Shown here: positions 49,745 through 59,401 of the stretch, piece after piece
Numbering within the stretch: the stretch's first letter is position 1
Layout: each line of letters begins with the position of its first letter
Assembly: GCA_029204225.1 (NCBI GenBank)
Contig: CM055096.1
Coordinates: 46,161,346 to 46,225,345, forward strand
Direction of reading: 5' to 3'
From: Diphasiastrum complanatum
Lineage: Eukaryota > Streptophyta > Lycopodiopsida > Lycopodiales > Lycopodiaceae
Length of the DNA: 64,000 nt
Notes under the pieces: model-generated
Databases searched by the model: none
Seen by the model: only the letters and a program-made list of their open reading frames with translations
What the model was told of the DNA's origin: nothing
Made by a program: the position numbers and the translations under genes

Positions 49745-50090
49745 AAAACTACTTTCCAAAATTCTAAATAGAGTAATCTCCAATATTTTTCCATAATCAA
49801 ATCTATAAAAAACTGTTACATTTAACCAAATGCAGTTTAATGTTCACAGTATTTATTGATATATTGATGAGAAGGCCATGATTGCGGTTGATGGGGATTA
49901 GACCATCAAAGTAACAATGACCAGCATTATTGGATGACAATGTGGAGTGGTGCATGGAATGATTCTTATGATAGTTTGAGTCTATTAAATGGTGGGGACC
50001 ACAACAAATGAATCTATCAATTTTTACTCGCTTTGCGTTCTCTTCTTTCTATTCATTGTTCATGATATCAAAAATTGAATGCACTTGGCA
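49745..50090. repeat. Dispersed repeat interrupted by the copia insertion
   Basis: Matches 27710-27850 and 30106-30290, including GATTAGACCATCAAAGTAAC. It shows the uninterrupted form of the LINE target (GCAGTTTAATGTTCACAG near 49833). Confidence 0.85.
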
Positions 50091-51594
50091 TGCTATTAAA
50101 CATATGCATAGAAAGTACTTGGTAAATTGAAATTGAAGCAAACAATGGATCCAACTCTAAATGAGACTATGAATGTTCCAAAGTTGATGGCCCATTATTC
50201 TAGTCATTGTAGGCTAAAACCCTAGGCACGATACCTAGGTAGGCCAACCAAGTTTTCCACTTGAAGTGGACTTTTGGTGTTTCTAGCCATGACCTTCAAA
50301 ACAAGGCCCATGCTTTAAACTTTCTCTACATCTATTGGTAGGGATCGACGAGTCATGACTTTGGAGGTCGAAGAAAAAATTGCACCATTTCCTCTTAGCC
50401 CCAAAAGCAACACTAGTCAATATGTCCTGGTGGATTGATTCATCAAAACTGGCATTGTAGGTCCTAAATTAATATGAAGATCAAGTAGAATCCTCCTTAT
50501 CCAAATTCTCCCACATGCCACACTAGTCATTACTCGATACTTCGCTTTTATGGAAGATATTGTAACATCCTATTACATGTCATTTTTTAAAAAGTAACAA
50601 TATATTGAACTATATCTTTTCATAATAACAATATGGCAAAGGTCTATAATTGAAGAAATATCTAAAAGAGGCTATTCGACACTTTATATGGAAGGTCAAT
50701 TCTATTCAACATGATAAGAAAGTTCAACTACAAATCAACTAAGGGTGAACTTACACAGAAGGCAAGTCAAGTTGTATACGAACATAATCTCAAAGTTAAG
50801 TGATTTGACAATCCTTAACTTTTGGATTGAATCGAATAACGAAGTTTTGAAGCCAGTTGTTTTATTCGCGACTCTTCTAACAGTCACGAACTTCCATGTG
50901 TTAAATCGTGAATGGTTAAACATGACATGCCAGATTAATATCTAAGAAATTGTACATGTGTCATAACCATATTGGATTACATTAAACAAACACATGGCAA
51001 AGAAAGTGACATACCTATTTTCTATTGGAATACAAGAACCACATCTAAACTTCAACTTTAGCAGTATACTCATGGATCTTGAGATACTAGGAGTGAGAGT
51101 GAGATTGAGTCCACACCTAGTTTTTTGAAAAGAGATATTGATGTAGCAAGCTCCAACGCTTAGAATTTATTTGACATTCTCCCTCTACTCGAGAGCTCTA
51201 TGTAGCATTCTCGTTCTACCCAAGAGCAAGCCAATTTTATACTTAGTTTTTTTCATCCAAAGTTGCCTCTCATTATGTGTGATGAATGGTTTGTGATAGA
51301 TGCATGTGTAGAGTGCTCTTGCCTTAAATTTTTGAGCTAGTATGCTTGTATCTCATACAAGGTTGATCTATGTGCAATCACACACATCTTGGGAGATCAT
51401 TCACATTGTTTGAGATGTTTTCACACATGTGAAAAGTACACATGGTATAAGAGCCCACCTAAGATTGATTTGTATCTATGAAGTGAGATGAGATTTTGGC
51501 TTGAAATTTAGTTTTGGAGGGTGTCGTTACATCTCAATTGCTATCATAGAGATTTTTGGATCAAGAGAGATCTAAATCTTCTCGAATAGCTTGT
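50091..51594. other. Stretch without a gene, with an LTR-element relic at its end
   Basis: No coding region seen. TTTTCACACATGTGAAAAG followed by a mutated primer site (TGGTATAAGAGCC at 51443-51455) matches 32420-32450, marking a second copy of that old element. Confidence 0.5.
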
Positions 51595-52925
51595 GGCATA
51601 AAGGGTGGCTATTTGTTGCCCTTTAAACAATCTTGCATAAACAACGACTATTTGCGACCTTTTAAGCAATTATGGCATAAAGGACAGTCGTTTGCCACCA
51701 TTTAAGCAATCGTGACATAACGGGCGGTTGTTTGCCAACATTTAGACAATTGTGGCATAAAGGGTGGCTATTTGCCTCATGGCCACTCTTTAGTTATAAA
51801 GAGAAAGTAAAGGGTGCCATTTTAGTGCTCTTTATGCACTATCCAAAGAATGATTGGCCATTTAACCAATGTTTGCATAAATAGAATGCTAAAAGGGTGA
51901 CTCTTTATTGTTATGTCACATAAATGGTGGCAAATGACCACCCTTTAGGCAATTGTGGCATAAAGGGCAGCTCTTTATTGCCCTTCAAACAATCTTGCAT
52001 AAACGGTGACTGTTTGCTATCTTTTAGGCAATTGTGATATAAAGTGCAGCCGTTTGCCGCAATTTAAGCAATTGTGGCATAAAGGGCAGATGTTTAATGT
52101 CCTTTAGACAATTGTGGCATAAAGGGCAGCTATTTGCCTCATGGCCACTCTTTAGTTATTTATACAAAGAAAGTAAAGGGTGTCACTTTAGTGTTCTTCA
52201 TGCACTATCCAAATAATGGTCGGCTTTCTAACCAATGTTTGCATAAAAAAAATTTCAGAGGGTGATTTTTTATTGCTACGTACACAAAGGGTGGCAAATG
52301 GCTGCTCTTTAGGCAATTGTCGCATAAAGGATGACTATTTGCTGCCCTTAAAACCATCTTGCTTAAACAGAATTGTTTACTGTCTTTTAAGCAATTGTGA
52401 CATAAAGGGCGATTGTTTGCCGCCATTTAAACAATTGTGGCATAAAGGGCAGATGTTTGTTTCCCTTTACACAATTGTGGTCTAAAGGACAACTATTTGC
52501 CTCATGGCCGCTCTTTAGTAATAATGAGAGAGTAAAGGGTGCCACTTTAGTGATGTTTATGCACTATCCAAATAATGGTTGGCCACCTAACCAATGTTTG
52601 CATAAATAGATGCTAAAAGGGTGATTCTTTTTTGCTATGTTACATAAAGGGTGGTAAATGGCTGCCCTTTAGGCAATTGTGGCATAAAGGATGGGTATTT
52701 GCTTCCCTTAAAACAATCTTGCATAAACAGCAACTATTAGCCGTCTTTTAAACAATTTTGGCATAAAGGGCAGTTGTTTGCCGCCCTTTAAACAAATGGA
52801 TGCATAAAGGGCGGCTATTTGCCGCCCTTTAAACAATCTTGTATAAACGACAACTGTTTTTTGCTTTTTAAACAATTGTGACATAAAGGGCGATCGTTTG
52901 CCGCCCTTTAAGCAATCCATTAGAG
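51595..52925. repeat. Higher-order minisatellite of hairpin monomers
   Basis: Roughly 20 monomers of about 38-42 bp, each of the form (GT)GGCATAAAGGGC...TTTGCC...CCTTTAARCAAT. They are arranged in three larger units of about 362 bp, marked by GCCTCATGGCC at 51774, 52136 and 52499 and AACCAATGTTTGCATAAA at about 51868, 52229 and 52589. Each monomer is a dyad; the best one has arms TAAAGGGCGGC (52805-52815) and GCCGCCCTTTA (52821-52831) around loop TATTT. A 150-160-bp non-hairpin spacer recurs in every large unit. Confidence 0.93.
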
Positions 52926-53288
52926 CCCTTTTTGGACTCAAAAAGGGCCTCTTCCTTGCCTAAACAAGTTTTCTAATCATAATTAATTTAGTGCTAATCA
53001 ATCCTACGTGGCACCTTTACCTTGGGTTACCATACAATGTGAGCAAGAGTTAAGGCCTAAATGTAGGTCTCATTTTCATAGACTATTGTAGGTTATTTGC
53101 ATAGACTATAATAGGCAACTAATAGGTAAGTTACAAATTACAACTAGAGTAGGGTTAGTATAGGACGATCTTCCATTGTCCTAACTACAATAGGACCCTA
53201 GGGATGGAAACTAGTATATGCCTGATAAAGCTTATATCATGGTTAGTTCACATTGAACTTTGACACCATTTGATTAAGGTATATTGTA
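52926..53288. other. Stretch between the hairpin satellite and the next gene
   Basis: AT-rich; it contains short repeats of a TAGGC/TAATAGG type. It may include the promoter of the gene starting at 53289; no clear TATA box was chosen. Confidence 0.4.
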
Positions 53289-54404
53289 ATGTTCTACATA
53301 GATTCTTTTGGAAAATTCGACATCTTCAAGATGACAACCAAGTATCACTTACATGTGAAGTTAGAGAAGGATTATGCGACCACCAAAGCTGCATGGGGTG
53401 TTAACTTAAATCCGTATGACATGCATTGTTGGAGATTAGAAGGAAAAAAACATATTGACCTATGGGTAAGAGGTGATTTATACTCTCATAATCCATTGGT
53501 AGATGCTCCTCCTAAATTTTCTGATGTACGTAGTTTGTTAAGGTTCGTTGGGGATGGTCAGAATGGACTGCTTGGCTATTGTCAAGAAATGGATTCTCGA
53601 AGAATTCAAGCTGAGACATTGGCAAATACGACAAACATTCATATATTGAGTATGAATGACAATTTAAAGTCATTGCATGGAATAAATATGAAATTGGAGC
53701 ATGAGATAAATGGTTTGAAAATAGAGCTTGCCAGTTCTGTCGCAAAAATTGAAGAATTGCAATCTTCAATCAGTATATTTCAGAGGACAATATATGGCTT
53801 ACAACGAAAGCGTAGCGTCTCGATGGATCAGCAAGCAGAAAATGAAAACACTAAGAGACACAAACTAGAAGCTTTGACACCAGGTGGTGGTGCCAGTAAA
53901 AGACGTATGAGGGACACAAAAGAGTTTTTGAAAAAGACGGTTGGAAAAGATTTTATTGCCGGAAAATATATGAAACATTTTTTGAAGGGTAAATATTTGA
54001 TTAAGATTGTGGAAGATGAAACAAGTAATTCAATTCGCTTGAGAATTGCAAAAAAGCTAGTCGACAAGTTCAAGCCAAATCCAAATGTTAAAGAGATGGT
54101 GTACGCATGTGACCAAGGAGGTGTGAGTCGCAAGGGGTATAGAGCTTTGAAGAAGTATATGAAACGCTCTGACAAAAATGGGTTAAAACGCCATCAAATA
54201 ATACCTACTTATAAACTTGTTGAATCCGCCAAACGAGAATGCAATTCGATTTTGCTCTCTGAATTAGGAGAGTTTCAACATATTGAGGATTCTTTTATAG
54301 TAACTAATAAGAAAAAAGGACCTCCGACATGTTTTCATTATCATCAAGGCAATAATATATTCTTAGATCTGGAAAAGGTCCAAGCGATGATGATCCAACA
54401 TTAG
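53289..54404 (+). CDS. Hypothetical coiled-coil, basic protein (371 codons)
   Basis: Open frame from ATG 53289 (a second Met at residue 15, MTTKYHLHVKLEKDY, is an alternative start). Residues 1-100 form an unrecognised domain (WRLEGKKHIDLWVRGDLYS). About 105-180 is a coiled coil with leucine heptads (NDNLKSLHGINMKLEHEING). About 185-215 is a nuclear-localisation-like basic stretch (KRHKLEAL, then SKRRMRDTKEFLKK). The C-terminal third has a segment GGVSRKGYRALKKYMKR that recalls long transposase-like proteins found in multicopy in animals and some plants. A possible donor lies inside the end of the frame (GAAAAG before GTCCAAG at 54378), so the last 8 codons may be intronic. Probably nuclear; function unknown. 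Confidence 0.5.
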   Translation: MFYIDSFGKFDIFKMTTKYHLHVKLEKDYATTKAAWGVNLNPYDMHCWRLEGKKHIDLWVRGDLYSHNPLVDAPPKFSDVRSLLRFVGDGQNGLLGYCQEMDSRRIQAETLANTTNIHILSMNDNLKSLHGINMKLEHEINGLKIELASSVAKIEELQSSISIFQRTIYGLQRKRSVSMDQQAENENTKRHKLEALTPGGGASKRRMRDTKEFLKKTVGKDFIAGKYMKHFLKGKYLIKIVEDETSNSIRLRIAKKLVDKFKPNPNVKEMVYACDQGGVSRKGYRALKKYMKRSDKNGLKRHQIIPTYKLVESAKRECNSILLSELGEFQHIEDSFIVTNKKKGPPTCFHYHQGNNIFLDLEKVQAMMIQH

Positions 54405-54506
54405 AAGTTTAAACAAATGATAAGAACATTTATTGTGGATTGCGGTCTTCAATTGTATGTTTTTCTTCAACTAATATGTTTTAGTAATGAAATTTCTGTT
54501 TTACAG

Positions 54507-54997
54507 ATTGTAGAGGTAAAGTTATATTTGTTATTAAGTTGGACGAAGCAGAAATCGTAAAAGGGCGTAAACTTGAACGTGTCACAATCACCTTGATGAA
54601 TCGTGAATTGCAACAGTTTGGCGGAAGTTATTGTAAAGAATTTAGCGTGCAATCCAAAAATCACATATGGTGGATAGCTGCATTTGAAGTTCCTAAGGAG
54701 TCTCACGACGTACTGGAGTGGCTATTTGAAAAATGTAGTATATCTAAGATAATACATGCACAAATTGAAGGCAAATTGCTCAATGTTGAAGGAGAAAGCT
54801 TTGTTGTAGAATGGCACCTAGCTGCTGATTTGAAGACTTTGAAATGCATGTATGGTTGTGGTCTCGGTGCAAATGCAAAGAATTTTTGTATATATTGTAT
54901 GTTTGAATCTGGGTGGAACAAAAGTTTTTTGAATTGCAACCAAGGTCTTGCACCAAATCTATGGCCAGCAACAAACACAATCCTAGTGAGCAGGTGA
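54507..54997 (+). CDS. Possible second exon or following gene with CX2C motif
   Basis: Starts after a clear acceptor (TCTGTTTTACAG at 54495-54506). The open frame reads CRGKVIFVIKLDEAEIVKG, then VVEWHLAADLKTLKCMYGCG and LGANAKNFCIYCM. The combination of a W/ADLK...G...AN...CxxC block resembles a zinc-binding segment of long transposase-like proteins seen in cnidarians and other genomes, by recall only. The phase does not fit the donor at 54378 (one base is needed), so either another donor is used or the gene is frameshifted. Confidence 0.4.
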
Positions 54998-56001
54998 ACG
55001 AGATGAACAACCCGGGTGAAGAGGAAGATTTATCTGAGGAGCACGAAGCAGTCTTGGCTGCGCAAGAGGCAACAGGTGCATCCACATCAGCGGAGCCAGA
55101 AGATATAGATGAGTCCGATGATGTCATGCTTCGAATCCATGGCCTTGCTCCAATCATCATTGATGGGCAGGAGTATGTGTTCATGCATGACTTGCAACAT
55201 ATTCTCGGCTTGCGAGAAGATGAGATGCTGGCAGCATTGGTAAACTTGCAGAATGGCAGTTCCACTTTCGACCACACCCAGCCCGACGACACGTATGAGA
55301 AGCTGATCGGGCATGACACGGACACCATCGAGCAAGCACTGCCAATTGAAAACGCTTCAACCACCACCAGTTCAAACGAGGCCATTCGAGGTACTCGAAG
55401 GGAAAATTGCTGACGTGAAGTACAAAGGCAAAGGAATTGACCTTGCACAAACCGAAGACATTGATGAAGGCACCGAGGCAAGTCAGACCCAACAATTCAA
55501 CTTGCGTATGTTTGTTATGTTTGTTTGTCTTCATTATACTCATTTTGCAATAATTTGAACCAAATGCAGGATGCAGTGGAGCTTGATGCATTTGCAATGC
55601 GAAGGGGTGGCGCTCGGGAGAAAGTTGAAGCAGGAACTCTGGACAGGTCTATGGCCCACTACATTGGGAACTTGCCTAACAACTTTATTTTCTGCTTTAG
55701 CAACAAGTACAGCCCAGATGGATAGACAGAGCTTCTTAAATGCAAAGCACTCTCCAAGCACATTGGTGAGCTGGACTTGTCACCGTTAGCGCCAAAGGCT
55801 TACTGTGTCCTTCGAAAAGCCGTTTTGACTGATTTATGTCTTGGATTCGATATCCGGCTCATTCTCTCGAGTTTAATTGGCCCTTATGAGGATGAGGGAG
55901 ATGCTCCTAAATTAGCATTAGAAATGTTAAAACCAGTACTATCATCAGAGAAGCGATCAGAGAAGCTGAAGTCCTCTCTGAAGGAAATGGATCAAATGTG
56001 A
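54961..56001 (+). pseudogene. Hypothetical acidic protein gene, two exons, broken
   Basis: ATG 54961 opens an acidic N-terminus (MASNKHNPSEQVNEMNN, then many Glu and Asp), followed by a compact domain (IIIDGQEYVFMHDLQHILGL). The frame shifts at about 55400 and continues RPFEVLEGKIADVKYKGKG to a donor at 55506. An intron (55506-55576, GT-AG) joins in phase to LELDAFAMRRGGAREKVEAG, a Ser/Asn-rich part and, after one in-frame TAG at 55723-55725, about 90 more codons rich in Leu and Lys to TGA at 55999-56001. The product is not recognised. The frameshift and stop suggest a recent pseudogene, although an unrecognised small intron could explain the first. Confidence 0.4.
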
Positions 56002-56129
56002 ATAAAGATTTTGTCATTTTTTTCTTGTAGACTCTCCTAATTCTCTGTTGTCATTATATGATGTGCTTATTCATTGAATTAAGAATTTAATTTTTTTTTT
56101 CTGATAAAGATTTTGCCTTCTTTTTTAAC

Positions 56130-56148
56130 GTGGCGTGATTATCACGCC
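56130..56148. other. Perfect palindrome in a GC-rich island
   Basis: TGGCGTGA, loop TTA, TCACGCCA. The next 70 bases are GC-rich with further short inverted repeats (GGGCCC; CCATG...CATGG). It lies between the broken acidic-protein gene and the histone-like pseudogene. Role unknown. Confidence 0.6.
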
Positions 56149-56453
56149 AGGGCGGGCCCTGGTCAAAGGTCCCCTGGCCGCGCCTTGGCGTAATTTCCAT
56201 GCCACGACATGGAAACCTATCTTAGCTACAACATGGTTAAAGAAACTACCATTCCCATAGTACTGAAAATTTTAAATCACTACATTCACATAGATGATAC
56301 CAAAATTTTCAAATGACTGCATTCACATAAACAGTACTGAAATCAGATATAAACTCAATCACAACAATTTGCATTCACATAACCTGAAATTTTGCAAGAT
56401 CCTTGACACCAAATCTTCAGTATATTATAAATAAAATCATGTACATGATATTT

Positions 56454-56972
56454 TTAATTGTGCTCTCTTCTTAGCCTTCTAGCTAGGTGGAGATCCTTCG
56501 GGAGTATTGTGACTCTCTTCCCGTGCACTGCACACAAAAATGAGTTCTCAAAGAGCTACGTTAGATACATTTCCTCAAACTCTTGTATTGCGGACACCGC
56601 ATCTGCTGTAACTCTGTTCCCCAAGGAAAATTCATCGACTATTTCTTTTACAAGCCTCACAAAAGGGGTCCCTAGGGATCAAAAATTTTACGGACTTCTG
56701 ATAGCTCCGTATATCCTGGAGCCATTTTGCGATCCTGCGCTTTCTACGCGGTCGAGGAGGTGGTGGCTGCATCCTGCGGAGCTCCTTTCCAGCCCATGGT
56801 GCTGCACGAGGGGCCGGCCTACCCCTGCCATGCTCTACGGTCCTACTTGGGCCAGCTGCGGCAGAAGTTGGAGGCGGTGGAGGTGGTGGAGGTGGTGGTG
56901 GAGGCGGTGGAGGCGGTGGGGGCGGAGGCGGTGGAGGCGATGTTGGCGGTGTGGGCAGTGGTGATGGCTGCT
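56454..56972 (-). pseudogene. Histone H3 / CENH3-like gene with polyproline tail, broken
   Basis: Minus-strand translation gives a proline-rich tail (a run of about 19 prolines at 56940-56881), a basic patch PRPRRKRR, then QDIRSYQKSVKFLIPRDPF, which fits the H3 alpha-N helix and loop (RKYQKST.LLI..LPF). After a one-base shift at about 56656 it continues VRLVKEIVDEFSLGN, then AVSAIQEFEEMYLT, a stop (TAG), [20 protein letters not shown] and [13 protein letters not shown] with TAA. The order matches histone-fold helices 1-3 of H3. Divergence and the long non-canonical N-tail favour a CENH3-type variant over canonical H3. The fold is intronless. A frameshift and nonsense codon make it a pseudogene. 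Long plus-strand frames over the same region are only the shadow of the repeats. Confidence 0.85.
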
Positions 56973-57278
56973 AAGCTGCAAGGTTCAGGAGAGAGAATGA
57001 TAATATCTTATGCTGAGCATAACATTAGCTCTTAAAGATAGAGAAGATGTTATGATTAGCATAAGACTCGGACGAGAGAAAGCAAGGTTCCTATGCTGAG
57101 CATAGCCAATAGTTACAAATAAAAGAACTTCCTATGCTTAGCATTGAAGATACTTTTTTTTTCTTGGCTTAGGTACAACTTTTTTTAAAAACCTCCAAAA
57201 TCTACACAAAATTATTGGTTTCTAATCATATTTATTTTAAAAAATTTTAAGAAACAAACTTGAATTTTAATGGATTTC
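56973..57278. other. AT-rich stretch
   Basis: Contains three TATGCT(G/T)AGCAT motifs between about 57007 and 57145. No gene seen. Confidence 0.45.
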
Positions 57279-57799
57279 TATTATGTCCAAGGTCAGTAAG
57301 TAGGATTCAGTATACTCCTAGTCTTTGAGACACAGTACTCTAGTAAATCAAGCTGTTAGTTATGCCACATCATATTGGATGTGACCCGAAAGTAACTAAT
57401 ATCCTTGTGAGATCCAAAACACACTAAATGGATTTTAGACAAGGTTTGAGACAGTGTATGCATGTGTAGAATTATCAATAGCAATTCTATGAATAGTTGG
57501 TCCATGCTTAGGACTCTATTCTAGGTGAATCTATGTATAGGGAACTTAGGGATATGCATGGCTATGTGTCCAGGTTACTTTTGGCTCTATATATTGAGGC
57601 CCAACTCGCCCTACTCCTCATTGTGATCATTGATTCATTGCCAAGGTTTCACTCTACATTCATGCCTCTTATTCCTTGGCTTGGGGGTGAAGCTTCTAGA
57701 GTTGATTGGTTGCTTCTACTTGGTTGGGTGGTTGCTCCATAGTGTGTTTTCCATTGTGTATTGTTTTGTAAGCAGGATCTTTAGGGAGCTTCTCTTACA
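57279..57799 (+). repeat. LTR (family shared with 19484-19987)
   Basis: About 521 bp, from near TTATGTCCAAG to CTTACA, colinear with the LTR at 19484. It contains a TATATATTG box near 57588. A primer site follows, so this is a 5' LTR; the coding part is missing, with only 80-90 bp of leader left before a copia insertion. Confidence 0.85.
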
Positions 57800-57800
57800 T

Positions 57801-57812
57801 TGGTATCAGAGC
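57801..57812 (+). promoter_or_regulatory. Primer-binding site
   Basis: TGGTATCAGAGC one base after the LTR end. Confidence 0.9.
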
Positions 57813-57896
57813 AAGGCTTACAAAGATTGGAGAACATGGAGAAGGGCTACCTTTCGTCAAAATTTCGGATTGGATCATTAAAAGATTTGTGATTAT

Positions 57897-58716
57897 TGTT
57901 GAATTTCACACGTGTGGATTGTCCACTACATGTACTTGTGATCTCCTAAGGTGTGTAGATGCACCAAGATCAAGACTAGATTGAGATTCAAAATCTATCT
58001 TTGATTCTATGGCAAAAACACACTACTATATGCATTCAAACACTTCCAACTCTCACTCACACGTGTGGGAAGTGTTCCAAAAGTATTCTAAGTAAAAACA
58101 AACTGCTCTCCTTGGGTAGAGAGAGAAAAACTATCATGAGCTCTCGGGTAGAGAGAGAAAGCTAGAAATTCAATGACACTCAAAATCCACTCAATCTCAA
58201 AATCAATTAGATCCAAAAGGAGGAGTACAATGATACTAATAGATTCATGAGATACCACTATGCTTAACTATGATTGGATCACACTTTGCCACCTCTTAAT
58301 CCTATTGGACCATTGATCCATGCACCTCTAAATTCTATTGGACTATATTCAAGCACACCTCAATTTTCTATTGGACCTCACAAGGTTCCACCTCTAAATC
58401 CTATTGGACCTCTTAAGCTTCATCAAAAAAAAGCATGACACTTGTCTACACTCTAATTGGCACAAGTTTGGCTCTATTTTGGCTCAATATTGGCATTACA
58501 AGTGGAAATGGATAATTTGCCATCTATGCCAAATTTGACCCTATCAACATCCTACACCTAAATGCTTGACTATGAAACTCTATGAGACCCCTATATCAAA
58601 CATTTTGATTTACTTTACAATTCTCCACACGTGGGAACATCCTCCACACATGTGAGATTTACTTACAAACTTCTATCATAAAAAATACCAAGCTAGATTT
58701 TTGCCAATTTCTCACA
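57897..58716 (-). repeat. 3' LTR of the deleted copia
   Basis: 820 bp. It differs from the other LTR by about 33 extra bases caused by a duplicated GGGTAGAGAGAGAAA segment near 58130-58160, and scattered substitutions, so the insertion is older than the element at 43884. Confidence 0.92.
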
Positions 58717-59153
58717 CTCCTCCTCAAAAAGTAGCTTGGAAAGGTACTAGATCACTTGAGAAGTTTGTAAATCTTTTTGAGTGGATCCTTTGGTATGCAT
58801 AAGAAGTGAAGATCAGCCAAGGGATCCATCATAGCAGCACCCTCACCATATCCATGATAAGATCTCTTTGGTAGAGATCTCTTGCCAATGCCTTTTATGA
58901 GTGCTCCACCAATATGCCACTATTATCATGGGCTTCCTCCATGCTTGATGATGATTTTGGCCTTGAAAGTTCCACTTGCATGATGGATGCACCATAAATA
59001 GAGAAATCTAAGGCTTCCAAGCCTCATAAGGATCATGGAGATCAAGATCATAAGATGTGAAACAATGATGATTATCAAGATTATGCTTTCTAGCTTGACT
59101 AGTCCACATACAATGAACTATATCCATGATGGATATAATCTTGATATCAAAGA

Positions 59154-59401
59154 CTATCTTGATCTTTTTTTGTAAGTGTCCACTTTGGATGCTTCACTTA
59201 ATCTCAAGAGGAGTTTACAATTTGCCTCAAAACATGTGAAAACATGATTTTCAAAAAAGTGAGTACCAAGCTCAATCTTGTTCTTACTAGAACCAAGAGT
59301 ATACTTTTGACAATACAATATCTTGCTTTCAAAAAGTATTGGAAACACATTTAAGTCAATAATGACAGGAAACATGTCCATATCATAAGCATCATACAAA
59401 A
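59154..59401 (-). pseudogene. Damaged module shared with family A
   Basis: Reads CKLLLRLSEASKVDTY on the minus strand, matching CKLLMRISEAFKVDTY at 38541-38588 of family A. Further on, LDNHHC and PYEAW resemble LDNHRKC and YETW. This shows a sequence relation between two defective copia families, though what the module encoded is unknown. Confidence 0.6.

Noticed and set aside
51595-52925. CRISPR array
   Set aside because: Repeats and spacers are not of distinct kinds, the monomers vary throughout, and this is plant nuclear DNA; the array is a minisatellite.
56458-57035. Plus-strand frames rich in Trp-Arg or Glu-Val-Val
   Set aside because: They are the antisense shadow of the polyproline tail and histone-like sequence on the minus strand.
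57533-57881. Frames inside the LTR at 57279 (also 19733-19972)
   Set aside because: They lie in LTR sequence and are not kept open between the two copies.
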